Positions 1 to 10,872 of a stretch of DNA of 40,216 bases are shown piece after piece. This DNA comes from Pelargonium cotyledonis. Taxonomy: Eukaryota > Streptophyta > Magnoliopsida > Geraniales > Geraniaceae. A model generated the notes under the pieces. The model saw only the letters and a program-made list of their open reading frames with translations, was not told where the DNA came from and searched no databases. The stretch's first letter is position 1; the number at the start of each line of letters is the position of its first letter. The position numbers were made by a program, and so were the translations under genes. The stretch is from the NCBI GenBank assembly GCA_036897625.1, contig JAYMTA010000113.1, positions 1 to 40,216 of the forward strand. Reading direction: 5' to 3'.

Positions 1-36
1 TGGAAACAGGACACTCATTTTGGGACTGAGGGAGTA
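1..36. mobile_element. Right end of a Stowaway-type MITE, cut by the window edge
   Basis: The window opens inside a short element that ends in GGGACTGAGGGAG followed by TA (35-36). Its terminal inverted repeat is nearly the reverse complement of CTCCCTCCATCCC at 315, and of the ends of the complete element at 7034-7288. A CTCCCTCCGTCCC-like terminus with a TA target duplication is typical of plant Stowaway (Tc1/mariner) MITEs. The left end lies outside the window. Confidence 0.7.
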
Positions 37-312
37 TTTGTTTTCTTAATTAGCCTCATTCTTCTGTTGTAACATCAACATAGCGTAATCGCAATTACTT
101 AAAAAAAATGCCAACGAAGCCTTTTCCCAATTAATTTGGACTTGGCTAAGTCTTGCATTACCATATCTTCCCTTATTTCTTTCTTTCCATGCTAACAAAG
201 GTCCTTCCTAGTCTTTTAGTTTCACCTTTCCTCATAGGGTAATTAACCTCCTTGCGCCTTGTAACTTGCACCATACTTACCAAAACCACATGTATATTCT
301 AAGGATATTTGT

Positions 313-722
313 TACTCCCTCCATCCCAAAATGAGTGTCCACTAACTATGAAATTTTTGTCCTAAAATGAATGTCCGCTTTCTATTTTGATTAGTTATTT
401 ATGCCTGAATTACAAACAATATCACTCAGATAAGTTAGTTAGAACTATTTGAGTTTGTTACCACAAGAGCACATGAGTGTATTAGGGAGAAACCATAACT
501 CTAACTAACCGATCCTTAATCTTTAGAGCATCAGCATGAAAGAGACTTAATTTGAGTCACTACAATTTTTTGGTCTGCCCTATCAGCAAGGGTGCAGGAC
601 CTCTTTTGAGGGCCTGTCCCTCTTAGAGGATTCTCTACCATCAAAGATCCCAATGCATTGGGTCCATTGATGCTGATGCTTTTGCAAAAAGAAGAAAGTG
701 GACACTCATTTTGGGACGAAAG
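313..722. mobile_element. Degenerate Stowaway-type MITE
   Basis: The left terminus TACTCCCTCCATCCCAAAAT begins at 313 and reads on into a GAGTGTCC motif. The inverted counterpart GGACACTCATTTTGGGAC lies at 700-717, but the outermost GGAGGGAG of the right end has decayed to GAAAG. A second, weaker copy of the terminal motif (CCTAAAATGAATGTCC) follows the left end at about 361. The span of about 400 bp is longer than the 255-bp element at 7034 because another MITE-like segment sits inside it (527-680). Confidence 0.6.
527..680. mobile_element. MITE-like segment nested in the Stowaway element
   Basis: AGCATCAGCAT at 527-537 is matched exactly in inverted orientation by ATGCTGATGCT at 670-680, giving a 154-bp segment with 11-bp perfect terminal inverted repeats. 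GAGCATC-type termini are common in small plant DNA elements. I see no clear target duplication, so the superfamily is left open. It interrupts the Stowaway-like element at 313-722. Confidence 0.45.
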
Positions 723-1119
723 CCTTGGTTTCTACTAATACGATTTTTCTGGCATGTTTTTCCCCAAGTGAATCACAGGTCAAATCCATTCAAGTGAAAC
801 TGATTGAATTCTGAATTTAAATCAATCCTGCTTTGGTTTGATAGTTTAATTGGTTTACCAATAGATGATTGATTATGTCACTTTGGCCAATGAAAATAAC
901 AAGTTTACAATCAACGCCATACTCTATACAGCCATAGAATATCATATAATCTTTTCTTTGTTTTTGTTCATTGTAAACTAGTTAAGCCTTTTTCTATTAG
1001 TCACATGCTTTAGCTTGGCTATGCAATATAAAGTAAAATGGGCGACAGAAATTGAAGGGGTTTTCTTGAATGGTGTACTTTTGCTTTGATTAAGCGTCTG
1101 GTGTTTTCACTGTATGCAG

Positions 1120-1389
1120 TATGATATGAGGCTACTAGCAGTCGACATTCCTATGGAATCAGGTCCTGACCAGCGTTTATTCCTGATTGGAGATGAAACT
1201 GAGTACAAGGTTGGTGGTGGACTGATATCTGACCTGAGAGACCCTGTTGTGAGAGCAATGGCTGCTTCCAAAGAATTCGAGAATCTTGACCAAATTGAGG
1301 AAGACGAGGATGCTGAAAGAGAACTTCAAGAGGCAGAACGAAAGCAGCGCGAAGAAATAGAGAAGCTTGAGAAAGATGAACGACAATGA
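1120..1389 (+). CDS. 3'-terminal exon of an unidentified protein (partial gene)
   Basis: An acceptor TGTATGCAG ends at 1119. The exon reads openly to a TGA at 1387-1389 and gives 89 residues if entered in phase 0. The first half is mixed and folded-looking (RLFLIGDETEYKVGGG). The last 35 residues are strongly charged and probably helical or coiled-coil, rich in Glu, Lys, Gln and Arg. Codon use and the following 3' region, with an AATAAA-like signal near 1692, fit a real gene end. I do not recognise the family. No upstream exon could be assigned in 1-1100, where MITEs dominate, so the rest probably lies beyond the left edge. Phase and identity are uncertain. Confidence 0.6.
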   Translation, partial: YDMRLLAVDIPMESGPDQRLFLIGDETEYKVGGGLISDLRDPVVRAMAASKEFENLDQIEEDEDAERELQEAERKQREEIEKLEKDERQ

Positions 1390-1876
1390 CCGTTTTAAAA
1401 AAAAATTGTTTCTGCACCGGTTCATTTCTGTTTTGTTTCTCAGAGTTATTCAGAGGATTCCGAGGCATTGACCATTTTAGGTACACAAAATGATGCAAGA
1501 GTATCTTGCATCCGGGTCGGTGTGCCTTTTTTCTAGTTTTACATTTACTTGTACTTTTCATAGCCATCTTTGGAAATTCCAGGATGTTTTGGGTATTGAA
1601 GTTGACATTTTCCAGACAGATAATAAACTTTACACTCGAGGCATCGTCCATGATACGATCGAAGATTGCTACTACGATTCCTGCAGTTCATAATAAATTT
1701 TGTTCATTACAAGACTGCTACTACTAGTACATGTCACATGAAATGCTCAATCATCACATTCGATAATGTATCGGTACAATTATTAAATAAATTCGACATT
1801 ATTAGACCGTAAGTTATTAAAATAATAATAATAAAAGAAACACATATAATGAGTCTGATGTTGAAATAGAAGGTAG
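1390..1876. other. Convergent 3' spacer
   Basis: This is the space between the stop of the partial + strand gene (1389) and the stop of the - strand methylesterase (1877). It is AT-rich, with AATAAA-like signals near 1692 and 1786 on the + strand. It should hold both 3' UTRs. I see no other gene in it. Confidence 0.5.
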
Positions 1877-4225
1877 CTAGGTGGAGCTGGAAGATGCAGC
1901 AGCTTTGAGAAGCAAACCAAAGAGCAAGAAAGGGGTAGAGAAGAAAGGGCTGTGGTCAGTGTCCAAATCATAGACCTGAGATGGAGGCCATTTCTTGATC
2001 ATGGCTTGTTGTTGCTCCATTTTCACAACCCTATCTTGCTTTGTTCTTATGTACACTCTATCCACTTCTTCAACTTCATCACCCTCTTCTTCTGTGAACC
2101 GAGCACTCAACAATGCTTTCACTGGTCCAGGCCTCAGCAACATGGCTGCCAAGGTTGAATCCTGTGTATATATCATATATATATATATATATATGATAGA
2201 AAAGGAAAATATTGAATATTTGATGTAAATAAAAAGTGACATGATCTACTACACTTTACATCTTTTGAAGGCAACAATGGACTAAAAAACTATATTTTTA
2301 TGACGTAAACAGGTGTCGCATAAGCAAAATTTAAGAGTTTACATTAAGTTGTTTGATACAATACATAAAACGGGGACTTAGAGGGGACAAGCTCCTGTAG
2401 AGCTCCTTTAATTAAGAAGCTATTGTGTATGAGCTCAGTGTCTCTTGTGTGATTTTAGCTTCATTTAATAAGGAGGAGAAATAACATGTAAATTATTTTC
2501 TTGTCTTCGAAAAATTCAAATGAGCTCGACCTGATTCGTCGATAAACTCGACCGATTCTATTTCATGCAGAATGCTATATGTTTATATAGATTAGGTTGA
2601 CCTAATGATACCTCTGGAGGGCTCAAATGATAGATGATTTTGCGCTGGAACTCTTTCCTTACAAGTGCACTTGTCGGAGGTTTGTCAATTCCTTCTCCAA
2701 AACCAAACTCATACACGTCACCGAATTCCGATAAATCGGGCACTCCCTGTGTGTTCATCAACAAAATTAATTTTTTCTTATATAAAAAAGTTACTTTTAC
2801 ATAAATAATTACTGTATTTTATAGATTAATAAGTAGATAATAATTTATCAATGATTGAAGAATCAATCAATCAAGCAAGGGAACATGATTTTGGATGGTC
2901 TCCCATCCACTAGAATATAATGTTAGATAGGAAAAAAGAGGGGATAAATTCACATTGGATGGCCATAAACTTTTCTCCAAAATGAAACTGCACCACCAAT
3001 ATATTGACAACACCAAGAGATGCTCACATAATAAAATGGATGTACATGTTCAAGTTAGAAGATCATGTAACTTGGTACATTAGAAGAATGTGTGGAACTA
3101 TAATATTTCAGCATCTCAATTGAATTTTAGACAAGTAATGAATCTGAAGGTCGAAGATGCATTCAATCTAACAAAACAAATGTTGCTTAATCAAAGTGAA
3201 TCGACATATTTTGAATAGACATTCAGGCAAGTTATGAATATGAAAATCGAAAATGTTTTTAATCTAACAAAACAAATATTGTTCAATCAAAATGAATCGA
3301 TATATTTTGTTGCAGTTGCTAATATCCGAAACAAGTTATATTTATCAGGATCAAATCAAGATGGATATTTATATTTTATTGGGTAGATTACTAATAAAAT
3401 ATAAATATTAACTCTTATATATAAATTGAATAGTAATAAATTAAAACACATTGAGCATTATTAATTTACAATATTTTTCATGTGGATCTGTACTGTGACA
3501 TAGCATCTGTACACTGCTCGTGTAAGTCAAAGAAAGGTGTGTAGTGTAAAACCTTACAGATCACAGTTGGCACCAACTTAACGTACAATATATCACTGTT
3601 TCTACAGTCTCGCCGGCCGGAAAAAACATTAACGCACTTCCGGCGAGACATATACCAAACTAATTATTCACAACCAAAATAACAATAATATATATACTTA
3701 CATCTTTGAGATCTTGATCGGTGACGAACCCGAATTTGAGCATGGTGGCTGAAACATACACAGCAAGTTTGATTTTGTTGCTGAACCTGTGACTCGCCTG
3801 AGTCACACTCAGTCCTCCGGCACTGTGTCCCACCAATATCACCTATAATTTATTTAATTTAATTAAATCGTCATTATTATGATTGATCATATATTTCAAG
3901 ATAGTTGGTCGATAATAATATGAATATTTAATGGATAAACAGTTTTTTTAGTATATACCTTGTCGTTTTCAGGCAAGGCTGACATGAAGTCCATGAGTGG
4001 TTTGTTGTATTCGTCGAAAGAGAGAACGGATTTAGCGTCCGACCGGTCGATTCCGGCGCTCTTGAGATCGACGCACGACACTTTGTAGCCGGAATTCTCC
4101 ATGAGGCACCGGATTTTGTACCAGCACCAGCTTCCTCCGCTTATTCCGTGAATTAATACAAAGTGTAGCGGTGGCGGCGCCGCCAGCGCTGCGTCTACTG
4201 CTCCGGTCATCGCCTCCTCTCCCAT
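1877..4225 (-). CDS. MES17: Methylesterase of the MES17 type (alpha/beta hydrolase)
   Basis: Four - strand exons, 4225-3959, 3842-3702, 2746-2612 and 2161-1877, all joined in phase 0, give 275 aa, the usual length for plant methylesterases. The nucleophile elbow is VGHSAGG with Ser96. The other triad members are Asp224 (KQDRVVK) and His251 (TDHSPFF), spaced as in SABP2. The oxyanion-side HGISGGSWCW sits near residue 27. GVPDLSEFGDVYE starts exon 3. Known family members remove the methyl group from methyl-IAA, methyl jasmonate or methyl salicylate. Arabidopsis MES17 prefers methyl-IAA, and this sequence resembles it most by my memory of the family, notably in the C-terminal MIKKWPPSQVY stretch. 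The exact substrate is inferred. No signal peptide is visible, so a cytosolic location is likely. Intron 2 (955 bp) carries an imperfect 96-bp tandem duplication. Confidence 0.92.
2167..2195. repeat. AT dinucleotide repeat in MES17 intron 3
   Basis: A TA/AT run starts just outside the acceptor of exon 4 of the methylesterase. It overlaps the usual polypyrimidine region of that - strand acceptor. Confidence 0.8.
3131..3312. repeat. Imperfect tandem duplication, period about 96 bp
   Basis: Unit 1 starts ACAAGTAATGAATCTGAAGG at 3131. Unit 2 starts GCAAGTTATGAATATGAAAA at 3227. Both contain AATCTAACAAAACAAAT and end in GAATCGAYATATTTTG. The copies differ by scattered substitutions, so the duplication is not recent. 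It lies in intron 2 of the methylesterase. Confidence 0.8.
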
Positions 4226-5694
4226 ATTCGAATTGCCGGAATTCTCCTTCGTCGTCTCTAGCCCTCTCTCTATGTCTCTTCCCCTTCAGTTGTTGGGGTT
4301 CTGGTTTTTGATCTTGCGTTCTGCTTGTTAAATAATTGTAGTACTTTCTATTTTAAGAAGTTAATTATCATTGTACGTTTCGTTATTTCGTTCGTATATG
4401 TTGTTACGCTCACGTTTTTTTTATATTAACAAACTTTGGAAATAATAACAAACTAACAATATTTGTAATTCGGTCTCTTTTTCATTTCGCAATAACTATT
4501 TTAGAAATTTTCGCATAAATTAAAAAGTTACATATCGTTATTTACTATTTGTTATTAACTGTGGGCAAACAAAACTTAACAAATATTGTTTGTGCGATAT
4601 GATATTTTTAGTCAAGTCAACGTAGAGATGTCTCATTATCTATTTAGTGATATACATAATTTCTTAAGTTATAGTTGGAATAGTCATAGCACTCATGATT
4701 TTTTCCATTTCTTTTCAGTTTTATGTTCTTATAATATCATATTCAATTCAACGTTTTGTGAAAAAAAAATCAAATCTTCCATTATTGTTATTTTCAAGTG
4801 CATGGACATTTGAAAGGATTTCTTATTTTTGTTCTAATAATGGTACGCTGAAAGTGCACGCGTAGTTACATATTTGGAATTTAGAATCACAATATTGATA
4901 TTGCACATAGCACTACCAATTTATCATTCATGTACTCATTAATTATACAGTCCAAAAATAAATATTCTAATTGATTTTACAGCTATAAAGATTATAATTT
5001 TCTGAATCAGTATTTGATCCACCATCATTGTATCTTTACACTACAATATAATTACACTAGTGTCTCACATTTTGTATAATTTTATGTATAAAATAATGTG
5101 TCAATTAATAAAATATGAACATCAATTATTTTACTAATGGCGTATTTTATTGTACAATATATCTTATAAACTAAATATTTCGGGACAAAATTTATAAGAG
5201 GATGATTGTATTAAATATGTCGGTTTATTATTTGTTCTCGATGAACATGCACAAATTTCGTAATTGTCAATGTTTTTGTTATTTTATAAACTATAATATT
5301 GCAACTTAATCGGCCTGGTCGAGTGGCTTGACATTTTGCTCGAATTAATTAAGTTGTGGCCTTGTAAATTTGTAATTGCATGCTAACCAATACGTAACCC
5401 ACGTCATCTTGTTTCTTTAATTTTATTTATGATTATATTAATTAACACCTAACTTGCTCATTTGTAATAGAATCTTAATCATGTTTTGTTGGGCAACATT
5501 GTTGAAACACTCTTTTATGGAGCTAAAATCAAGTGTTTGTGTTGGGTATTTTTCTTTTTAATGGTATATACGACAAAAGCGAATATATAGCCCCCGAAAC
5601 TAGAATTTGTTGTTTGTAGCATAAGCAAAATTGAAGAATTAGGGAAAGAATAAAACAATTATCTTGCTCTCTTTCTCTTGTGTTTTTTTTTCTA
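4226..5694. other. AT-rich spacer upstream of the methylesterase
   Basis: This should contain the methylesterase 5' UTR and promoter, read leftward. A pyrimidine-rich stretch lies at 4250-4300. From 4350 to 5690 the sequence is very AT-rich, with short poor open frames and no recognisable protein. No gene is supported here. Confidence 0.5.
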
Positions 5695-6290
5695 AATAAT
5701 AATACGTAGTACTATTAATAAAAGATCAAAGCAAAGTTATAACTGGCTCAATCGAGTAACCTTACAAACCAGACATAGACCTAGCGACTGGGAACATACC
5801 GACTCACTATATCGCTGATCACAAAAGCTCGAGATACACTCTAAGCACCCAGGATAGAACCTGTAAACAAACCCACAAAACCCCTGCAATAGCAAATCTG
5901 ACATCTTGGATCCTAACGCGAGACCCGAGACAACTATTACATACACCAATAATAAAAAACACCACATAATATGAAACCAAAAGAATATCCAAAAGAACAC
6001 AGAACAACATCCAACACGGGAGGAAATTCCTAAACTTCCATACGGATGACAGACCATGATAAACTATAAAGAAAAATACATAAAAAGACTAAAGATTGAT
6101 CGAGAGAAATACGGTGAGGCTGTTGTAAGCTCCAAGGTCGGAGAGTGGCTTCGACTGGCTTTTCCGGCTGAAGGATGGGCGGTAGAGAGGATGAGAGGCG
6201 AAGGTGAGAGGCAAGGTGAGAGGATGAACAAACTGAGCCGCCGGAGGCGGCTAACTCGAAGACCCTTTTCTCAACCCTAGCACTATTTTT
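5695..6290 (-). mobile_element. Non-autonomous non-LTR retroelement-like segment
   Basis: On the - strand this segment starts with a GC-richer part (GCCGCCTCCGGCGGC, about 6230-6250) and ends in AT-rich TTTATTAATAG-like sequence near 5710, much like a LINE-derived or SINE-like transcript. It shares TCTCGCGTTAGGATCC with the + strand segment near 7645, and its overall make-up resembles the insertion at 20125-20667. The flanks carry similar but imperfect CTTTTGTGTTTATTTCT-like tracts that could be a decayed target duplication. Open frames inside it (6056-6280 and the reverse frame 5737-6057) match nothing I know and are not called as genes. Confidence 0.4.
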
Positions 6291-7031
6291 CCTTTTCTTT
6301 TGTGTTTATTTCTATTGAAGTATTTTACATTATAATTATTTTAAGGTTTGAAATAATTTGATGTACAAATTGCATCTTTCACATATAGTTGAAGTCTTTA
6401 AATTTGACTAAAGTTTAATATAAAATCAAAATCAAATTGATTTAAATTATTAATGAGTACAATATTTTATATAAGAGTCAATCTATAAATTATGATCATT
6501 GGAACTCAAATTTTATGTTATTTATTAACAAAATTTAATGTACCTATTTATATTTGTAAGATAGAACAAATAATATAAAAACAATAAACACAATTCTCAA
6601 TGTCTCTTAGTTTGTTCATCAAGTCATGCAAAAATCGTTAGTAAAGAACACATTACATCTTGTAAATATGGAGTGAGAGAAGATATATATATGTGATATG
6701 TAGCGTAGGATCGATGTCACCTCAAATTGGGGAAGGAAAGTGTACGGAGGCGGAGGGGACGGGAAGTCGGCAATCTCATACTTTCTTATAATATCAAGTC
6801 TATGTCAGCCCATGAAATCTGTTTTTGGAAAGGCACAAAATCGATTATGGAGCCATCCACTAGCTAAAATTTTAATTAATTAATTAAATAAATCTAGATT
6901 TTGTTAATTGGTTTTGTTACGTATGTTGTGCTTTTATTTACATTTTGTATTTATCGTTGACTTTAGAAGCATGTGGGTAAAGACTTGAATAACATATTGA
7001 TAGTTGCATCACTAAGTGAAGTGTAGTATAA
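6291..7031. other. AT-rich spacer, no gene seen
   Basis: Low-complexity AT-rich sequence between two mobile elements. No open frame of note, RNA gene or clear repeat was found. Confidence 0.5.
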
Positions 7032-7290
7032 TACTCCATCCGTTCTAAAATAAGTGTCTTGTTTGTCTAATTTTTTTATCTCAAAATGAGTGTCTTGTTT
7101 TCTATTTTTATGTTATTATATTAGTGTTCTTCTCATATTACCCTTATCACTTATGCATATGGACAAATTTGCACATGAGGTGTAGGTGGAAAAAGTGAGG
7201 GTTATATTGAAAACACACTAAATTATCTTGTAATTCTTAATTTTTGTAAAAAATGGAAACAAAAACACTCATTTTGGAACGGAGGGAGTA
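7032..7290. mobile_element. Complete Stowaway-type MITE, about 255 bp
   Basis: The element starts CTCCATCCGTTCTAAAATAA at 7034 and ends with TTTTGGAACGGAGGGAG at 7288. It is flanked by TA at 7032-7033 and 7289-7290, the target duplication of Tc1/mariner-type elements. Subterminal AGTGTCTTG repeats occur inside the left end. It has no coding capacity, and the interior is AT-rich. It is the best preserved of the three Stowaway-like copies in the window. Confidence 0.85.
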
Positions 7291-7329
7291 ATAAGTTTTT
7301 TTTTAACACAAATTTATCTATAAGTTTGA

Positions 7330-7875
7330 TTTGTATATTTCTAGTGCCGTCTCTCTCTTTCTTTGCTAGGATTTGAGTACAGTTGTAGCCGCCGAAGATT
7401 TGTCTTTGGTATCCTCAAGAGACGCTAGAGACTAAGTAATGCGCCGTCTTCAATTCAGATCTGGTTCTTACCGGTAGTTTTCTTAGTTTTTTAGTTTGTT
7501 TATTTAGTGGTATGTCTTCCCTTGTTGAAAGTTTGTTTTTACGTGTTTTTTGGTAGTTTAAATATGTCTTCCATAGTTGGAAGTGGTTGCTATGGTGATT
7601 CACAGTCCGATACGGATAATGAAGTCTGGGATAGCCTTGTCGAGTCTCGCGTTAGGACCCGGGATTTGCTATCTTGAAAGGTTTTGGTTGTTCTTGAGAC
7701 TCATGATATTGTCTCTAAAGAGTTAGAAATCAGAGATGTATGGGCTAGTATTTGCTTTGGTTTGTACGTCTATTTCTGATTTAGTTTGAATATGGTAGAA
7801 TATCTAATGTATTCAATCTTTTTTCCCCTAAAAAAAAATACAACAATAATAATAATAATAATAATAATAATAATT
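7330..7875 (+). mobile_element. Probable non-LTR retroelement fragment ending in an AAT repeat
   Basis: From about 7345 the sequence has a CT-rich, somewhat GC-richer start. It carries TCTCGCGTTAGGACCCGGGA at 7647-7666, which is shared with the reverse-oriented segment at 5695-6290, and it ends in a poly-A tract and an (AAT)n array at 7844-7874. That order (GC-richer head, shared core, A-rich or simple-repeat tail) fits a short non-LTR retroelement. Boundaries and target duplication are not clear. Confidence 0.4.
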
Positions 7876-8175
7876 GGTCGATTATGTTTAAATTTTTAGG
7901 GGTTATGGTAATAATAATTGTTGGTGAAGTAGAGCTACAATGTTGACAGGTAGGTTGTGATGGTGGATGTTATTTGTAAAATATTGGGCGCTGAGAAATT
8001 CAAATTTGAAAATTCAATAATGAGATGTGAATAAAATAAATACATTGGGAATGACGAAGGAAAAATTCAAATAAAACGGCCAAAATCCAAACATAACGCC
8101 ACAAAAGAGGGGTGGGGGTGTGAAGTGGTGGTAGGGAACTGGGTGCAGTACCATTCTTCTACTTCAACAAAAAAG

Positions 8176-8177
<2 letters not shown>

Positions 8178-8212
<35 letters not shown>
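8178..8212. repeat. (CT)n microsatellite in the NET4-like 5' leader
   Basis: About 17 CT units, with a second shorter CT run at 8233-8246. CT-rich leaders near the start of transcription are common in plant genes. It lies about 640 bp upstream of the ATG of the NET4-like gene, before a 5' UTR intron. Confidence 0.85.
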
Positions 8213-8214
<2 letters not shown>

Positions 8215-8354
8215 TTGCTTTGATTTGCTGTCCTCTCTCTCTCTCCAACTTTTGCCCATTCATCTTCTTCATCTTCAATTCTCAATTTGTTTGATTTTGA
8301 TTTCTGCCTATCTGTCTACTGGATCCGAAGCTCAGGGCTCACTCTACTCTTCAG

Positions 8355-8833
8355 GTACTTTCGATTCTCTCTCACTTTTTTTTTTCTGTCCATTTTATGG
8401 CGATTTTCAAGCTTCCAGACTTTTGATTTAATGTAATTAATTAAGAATCTGAACATGATTTTGATTCACTCCACACACCAAAGAATAAGAAAAAGGAAAT
8501 TCTCAATTGTGGACTGGACATCATAATCCTAATCACCGATACTTATTTGTGTAATTTTTGATATTGTTGCGCTTTTGGATGAACAACATCATGCTCTTTT
8601 CCTATCCATTTTGTTTGTTTGTTTTGGATTATGATCCCCTTTCTAGTTTCCTATTCATGATTTATCGTGTTTCTTCTAGATCGATCCTAGTACTGACCTG
8701 TTTTGCTCCTTCTTAGTTTTGTTCTGTACCTTTCATATTTGTCAAATTCAGAGACACCTTTTCTGATATGAGTTTTTCTTGTTCAACTGGATTTGTTCTT
8801 ATATGCTGATATCTGATTTATTTTGAATGTTAG
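8355..8833 (+). other. Probable 5' UTR intron of the NET4-like gene
   Basis: A donor at TCTTCAG|GTACTTTC (8354/8355) and an acceptor TTTTGAATGTTAG (ending 8833) frame a T-rich stretch of 479 bp. The next exon starts 18 bp before the ATG. This is judged from splice-site shape and composition only. Confidence 0.55.
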
Positions 8834-8851
8834 GCTCAATCTCAGTTCAAT

Positions 8852-10872
8852 ATGCAGAGAACAGAATCAGAGGGTTATTCTAGCCCTAAAAGCTCTACAT
8901 CACTCCTGGCAAAGAATCTTCACGGTAAAAAGCTGATTTATTTGTTTAAGTACTTTTAATCTTTAATCACTATATCCTATCACATATGGTGAACAGTGTT
9001 TGTGATTTTTGCGTATAGCAATCTATTTTCTCAAAGTAGCGGTATTTAGCCTTCAAAATTGTTTCATGTTCCACTGTGTGTGTGAATGGTTTTTTTTTCC
9101 AAACATATTGATAGATGTGCTTCTTGGTCACAGAAATGGACCAGAGTGTTAAGGAAATGCTGAAGCTGATTCAAGTAGATGGCGACTCTTTCTCAAACAA
9201 GTCTGATGTATATCAGCATAAGAGGCCAGAGTTGATAGCTCATATTGAGCAATTTGGCACCATGTATCAATCCCTGGCTGAGTGTTACGATCAGCTGACT
9301 GGAGACTTACCTAAGGATGTCTCGTCAGATCGGTTTCGGATTCTGGGATCTGAAATTTCCGACCAAGGCTCTCCACAATTTTTTACACCTGGTCCTTTGC
9401 AAAAGTCTACTCATCAAGCTGTTGGCGTAAATTTGTCTCCCAGCTCTGGTGGTGGGAGCTCAGAACCTTCTCTGAAGGAAGGCAGCGAATCGTTTTCCTT
9501 GTCATCCTCAGACTCTGAGTCTGATTCTTTTAACTCCTCTATCAATAACTACTTGGAATCATCTGTGAATACTGATGGAAAGGAACAGAAGGTGCTTGAC
9601 TTAGCCACTGAGCTCCCAAGCATGAAGAACAGGCTTGAAGAATTAGAGGAAGACAATGCTGTCAGTATGCTGATGGAAGCAAAACATGGGAGTTATGATG
9701 ATTTGCTTGCGATAATTAGGCAATATGAAGAACAACTGAGGGTTTCAAAACTTAAACTCCAGCTGTCAGAAGAAGAGGTTGCTAGGTTGAAGAGTGAGCT
9801 TGAGAAAAATGAATCTATGGCTCTTTGTGAGTCAAATATGAGGGCTCAGCTTGAAGAGGCTCAGAGAACCATCAAAGTGAGGGAGGCTGATCTTGAAAGT
9901 GAGAAGAGACATGGACTGCAGATGCAAGAGCAAATTGCTCAGTTGGAAACTCAAGTTTTGGACTCTAATGTCAAGATGGGACAGTTGGTGAAGGAGATTG
10001 CGAAACTGAACCAGGAAGCTGAAAGTAAAGTTTCTGAAGGTACCCAGCACTTACAATGTCTGCTTGTTTTGGCTAGGGAGAACATAGCTACGCTAGAGGC
10101 TAAGCTTGATTCAGAGAAAATGCGGGTTTTGGAGTTGCAGGAGAATATTGTGAAGTACCAGGCTGATATTTCAGATCGTGATCATGAGGTCAGGGAATTG
10201 GAAGCTGCTTTGTGTGATGTACATGAGAAGTTTTCTATCGAGAAAGCACAGCTACATGCAGAAATTTTCAGTCTGTTGGAAGAACAGAAGCTGTTGGATA
10301 CGAAGCTCAACAATTCAGAACTGCTCAGCAAATCATTAGAGGATAAAGTAAGGCAATGTGAAGTTGAGAAATTGGAGCTCAAAGTTTTGACTGATGGGGT
10401 GGAGTTCGGTTTGCAAGATGAGATTAGTGGCTTGAAGGTAGAACTTGATGAGAGGGGCCAGCAAGTGGAATATCTAAATAAAACTCTTGATGGGCTAAAA
10501 CTGAAATATGATATGCTTATGGCCGAGAAAGACCAGGCCAATGCTAAGATAAACACACTCATTGCAGAAGTTAGTGCTCAAGACAATCAGATCCGACAAA
10601 TGGAGGAGCATATTAGCCAGTTACGTATGGAAAATGTGGATGTGGTTGCTGGTTCTGAAAATGCAAGGAAGCTGGCAGATGAACTGAGGTTGAAAGTAGA
10701 AGAGCTTGAGAGAGAGGTGGAGAGGCAGAAGATTGATATTGCAAATGGGGCTGAAGAGAAAAGGGAGGCAATAAGGCAGCTTTGTTTCTCTCTGGAGCAC
10801 TATAGGAGTGGGTATCAAGAACTTCGCCAAGCATTTGTTGGGCACAAACGTCGTGCTGTTATGGCTTCATAA
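8852..10872 (+). CDS. NET4-type NETWORKED protein with truncated NAB domain
   Basis: Exons 8852-8924 and 9134-10872 join G|AA to give 603 aa. NETWORKED proteins link actin filaments to membranes through an N-terminal NAB (KIP1-like) domain followed by long coiled coils; NET4 members act at the vacuole. Here EMDQSVKEMLKLIQVDGDSF starts at about residue 25, followed by the NAB-type KRPELIAHIEQF. Residues 100-160 are Ser-rich and acidic (SSSDSESDSFNSS). From about 165 onward the chain is heptad-rich coiled coil. The C terminus has the NET4 signature KREAIRQLCFSLEHYRSGYQ. The N terminus, MQRTESEGYSSPKSSTSLLA, keeps the SPK-S-L-NL pattern of NET4 but lacks the SHSWWWDSH block that precedes it in homologues. 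No exon with that block is visible between 8100 and 9130. Family assignment is firm; actin binding is doubtful. Confidence 0.88.

Noticed and set aside
5310..5340. tRNA-like GGCCTGGTCGAGTGGCTTG
   Set aside because: It resembles an A box of a Leu/Ser tRNA, but no B box (GGTTCGA-type) or cloverleaf follows within 100 bases.
6056..6280. 74-codon basic open frame
   Set aside because: It falls inside a retroelement-like segment, on the opposite strand to it, with no recognisable motif.
9115..9133. ATG at 9115 as start of the NET4-like protein
   Set aside because: CTTGGTCACAG is the intron acceptor, and the spliced exon at 8852-8924 supplies a family-like N terminus in frame.
10182..10562. 126-codon reverse open frame in the NET4-like gene
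   Set aside because: It is an antisense shadow of the coiled-coil coding region, Ser-rich because the sense strand is Glu/Leu-rich.
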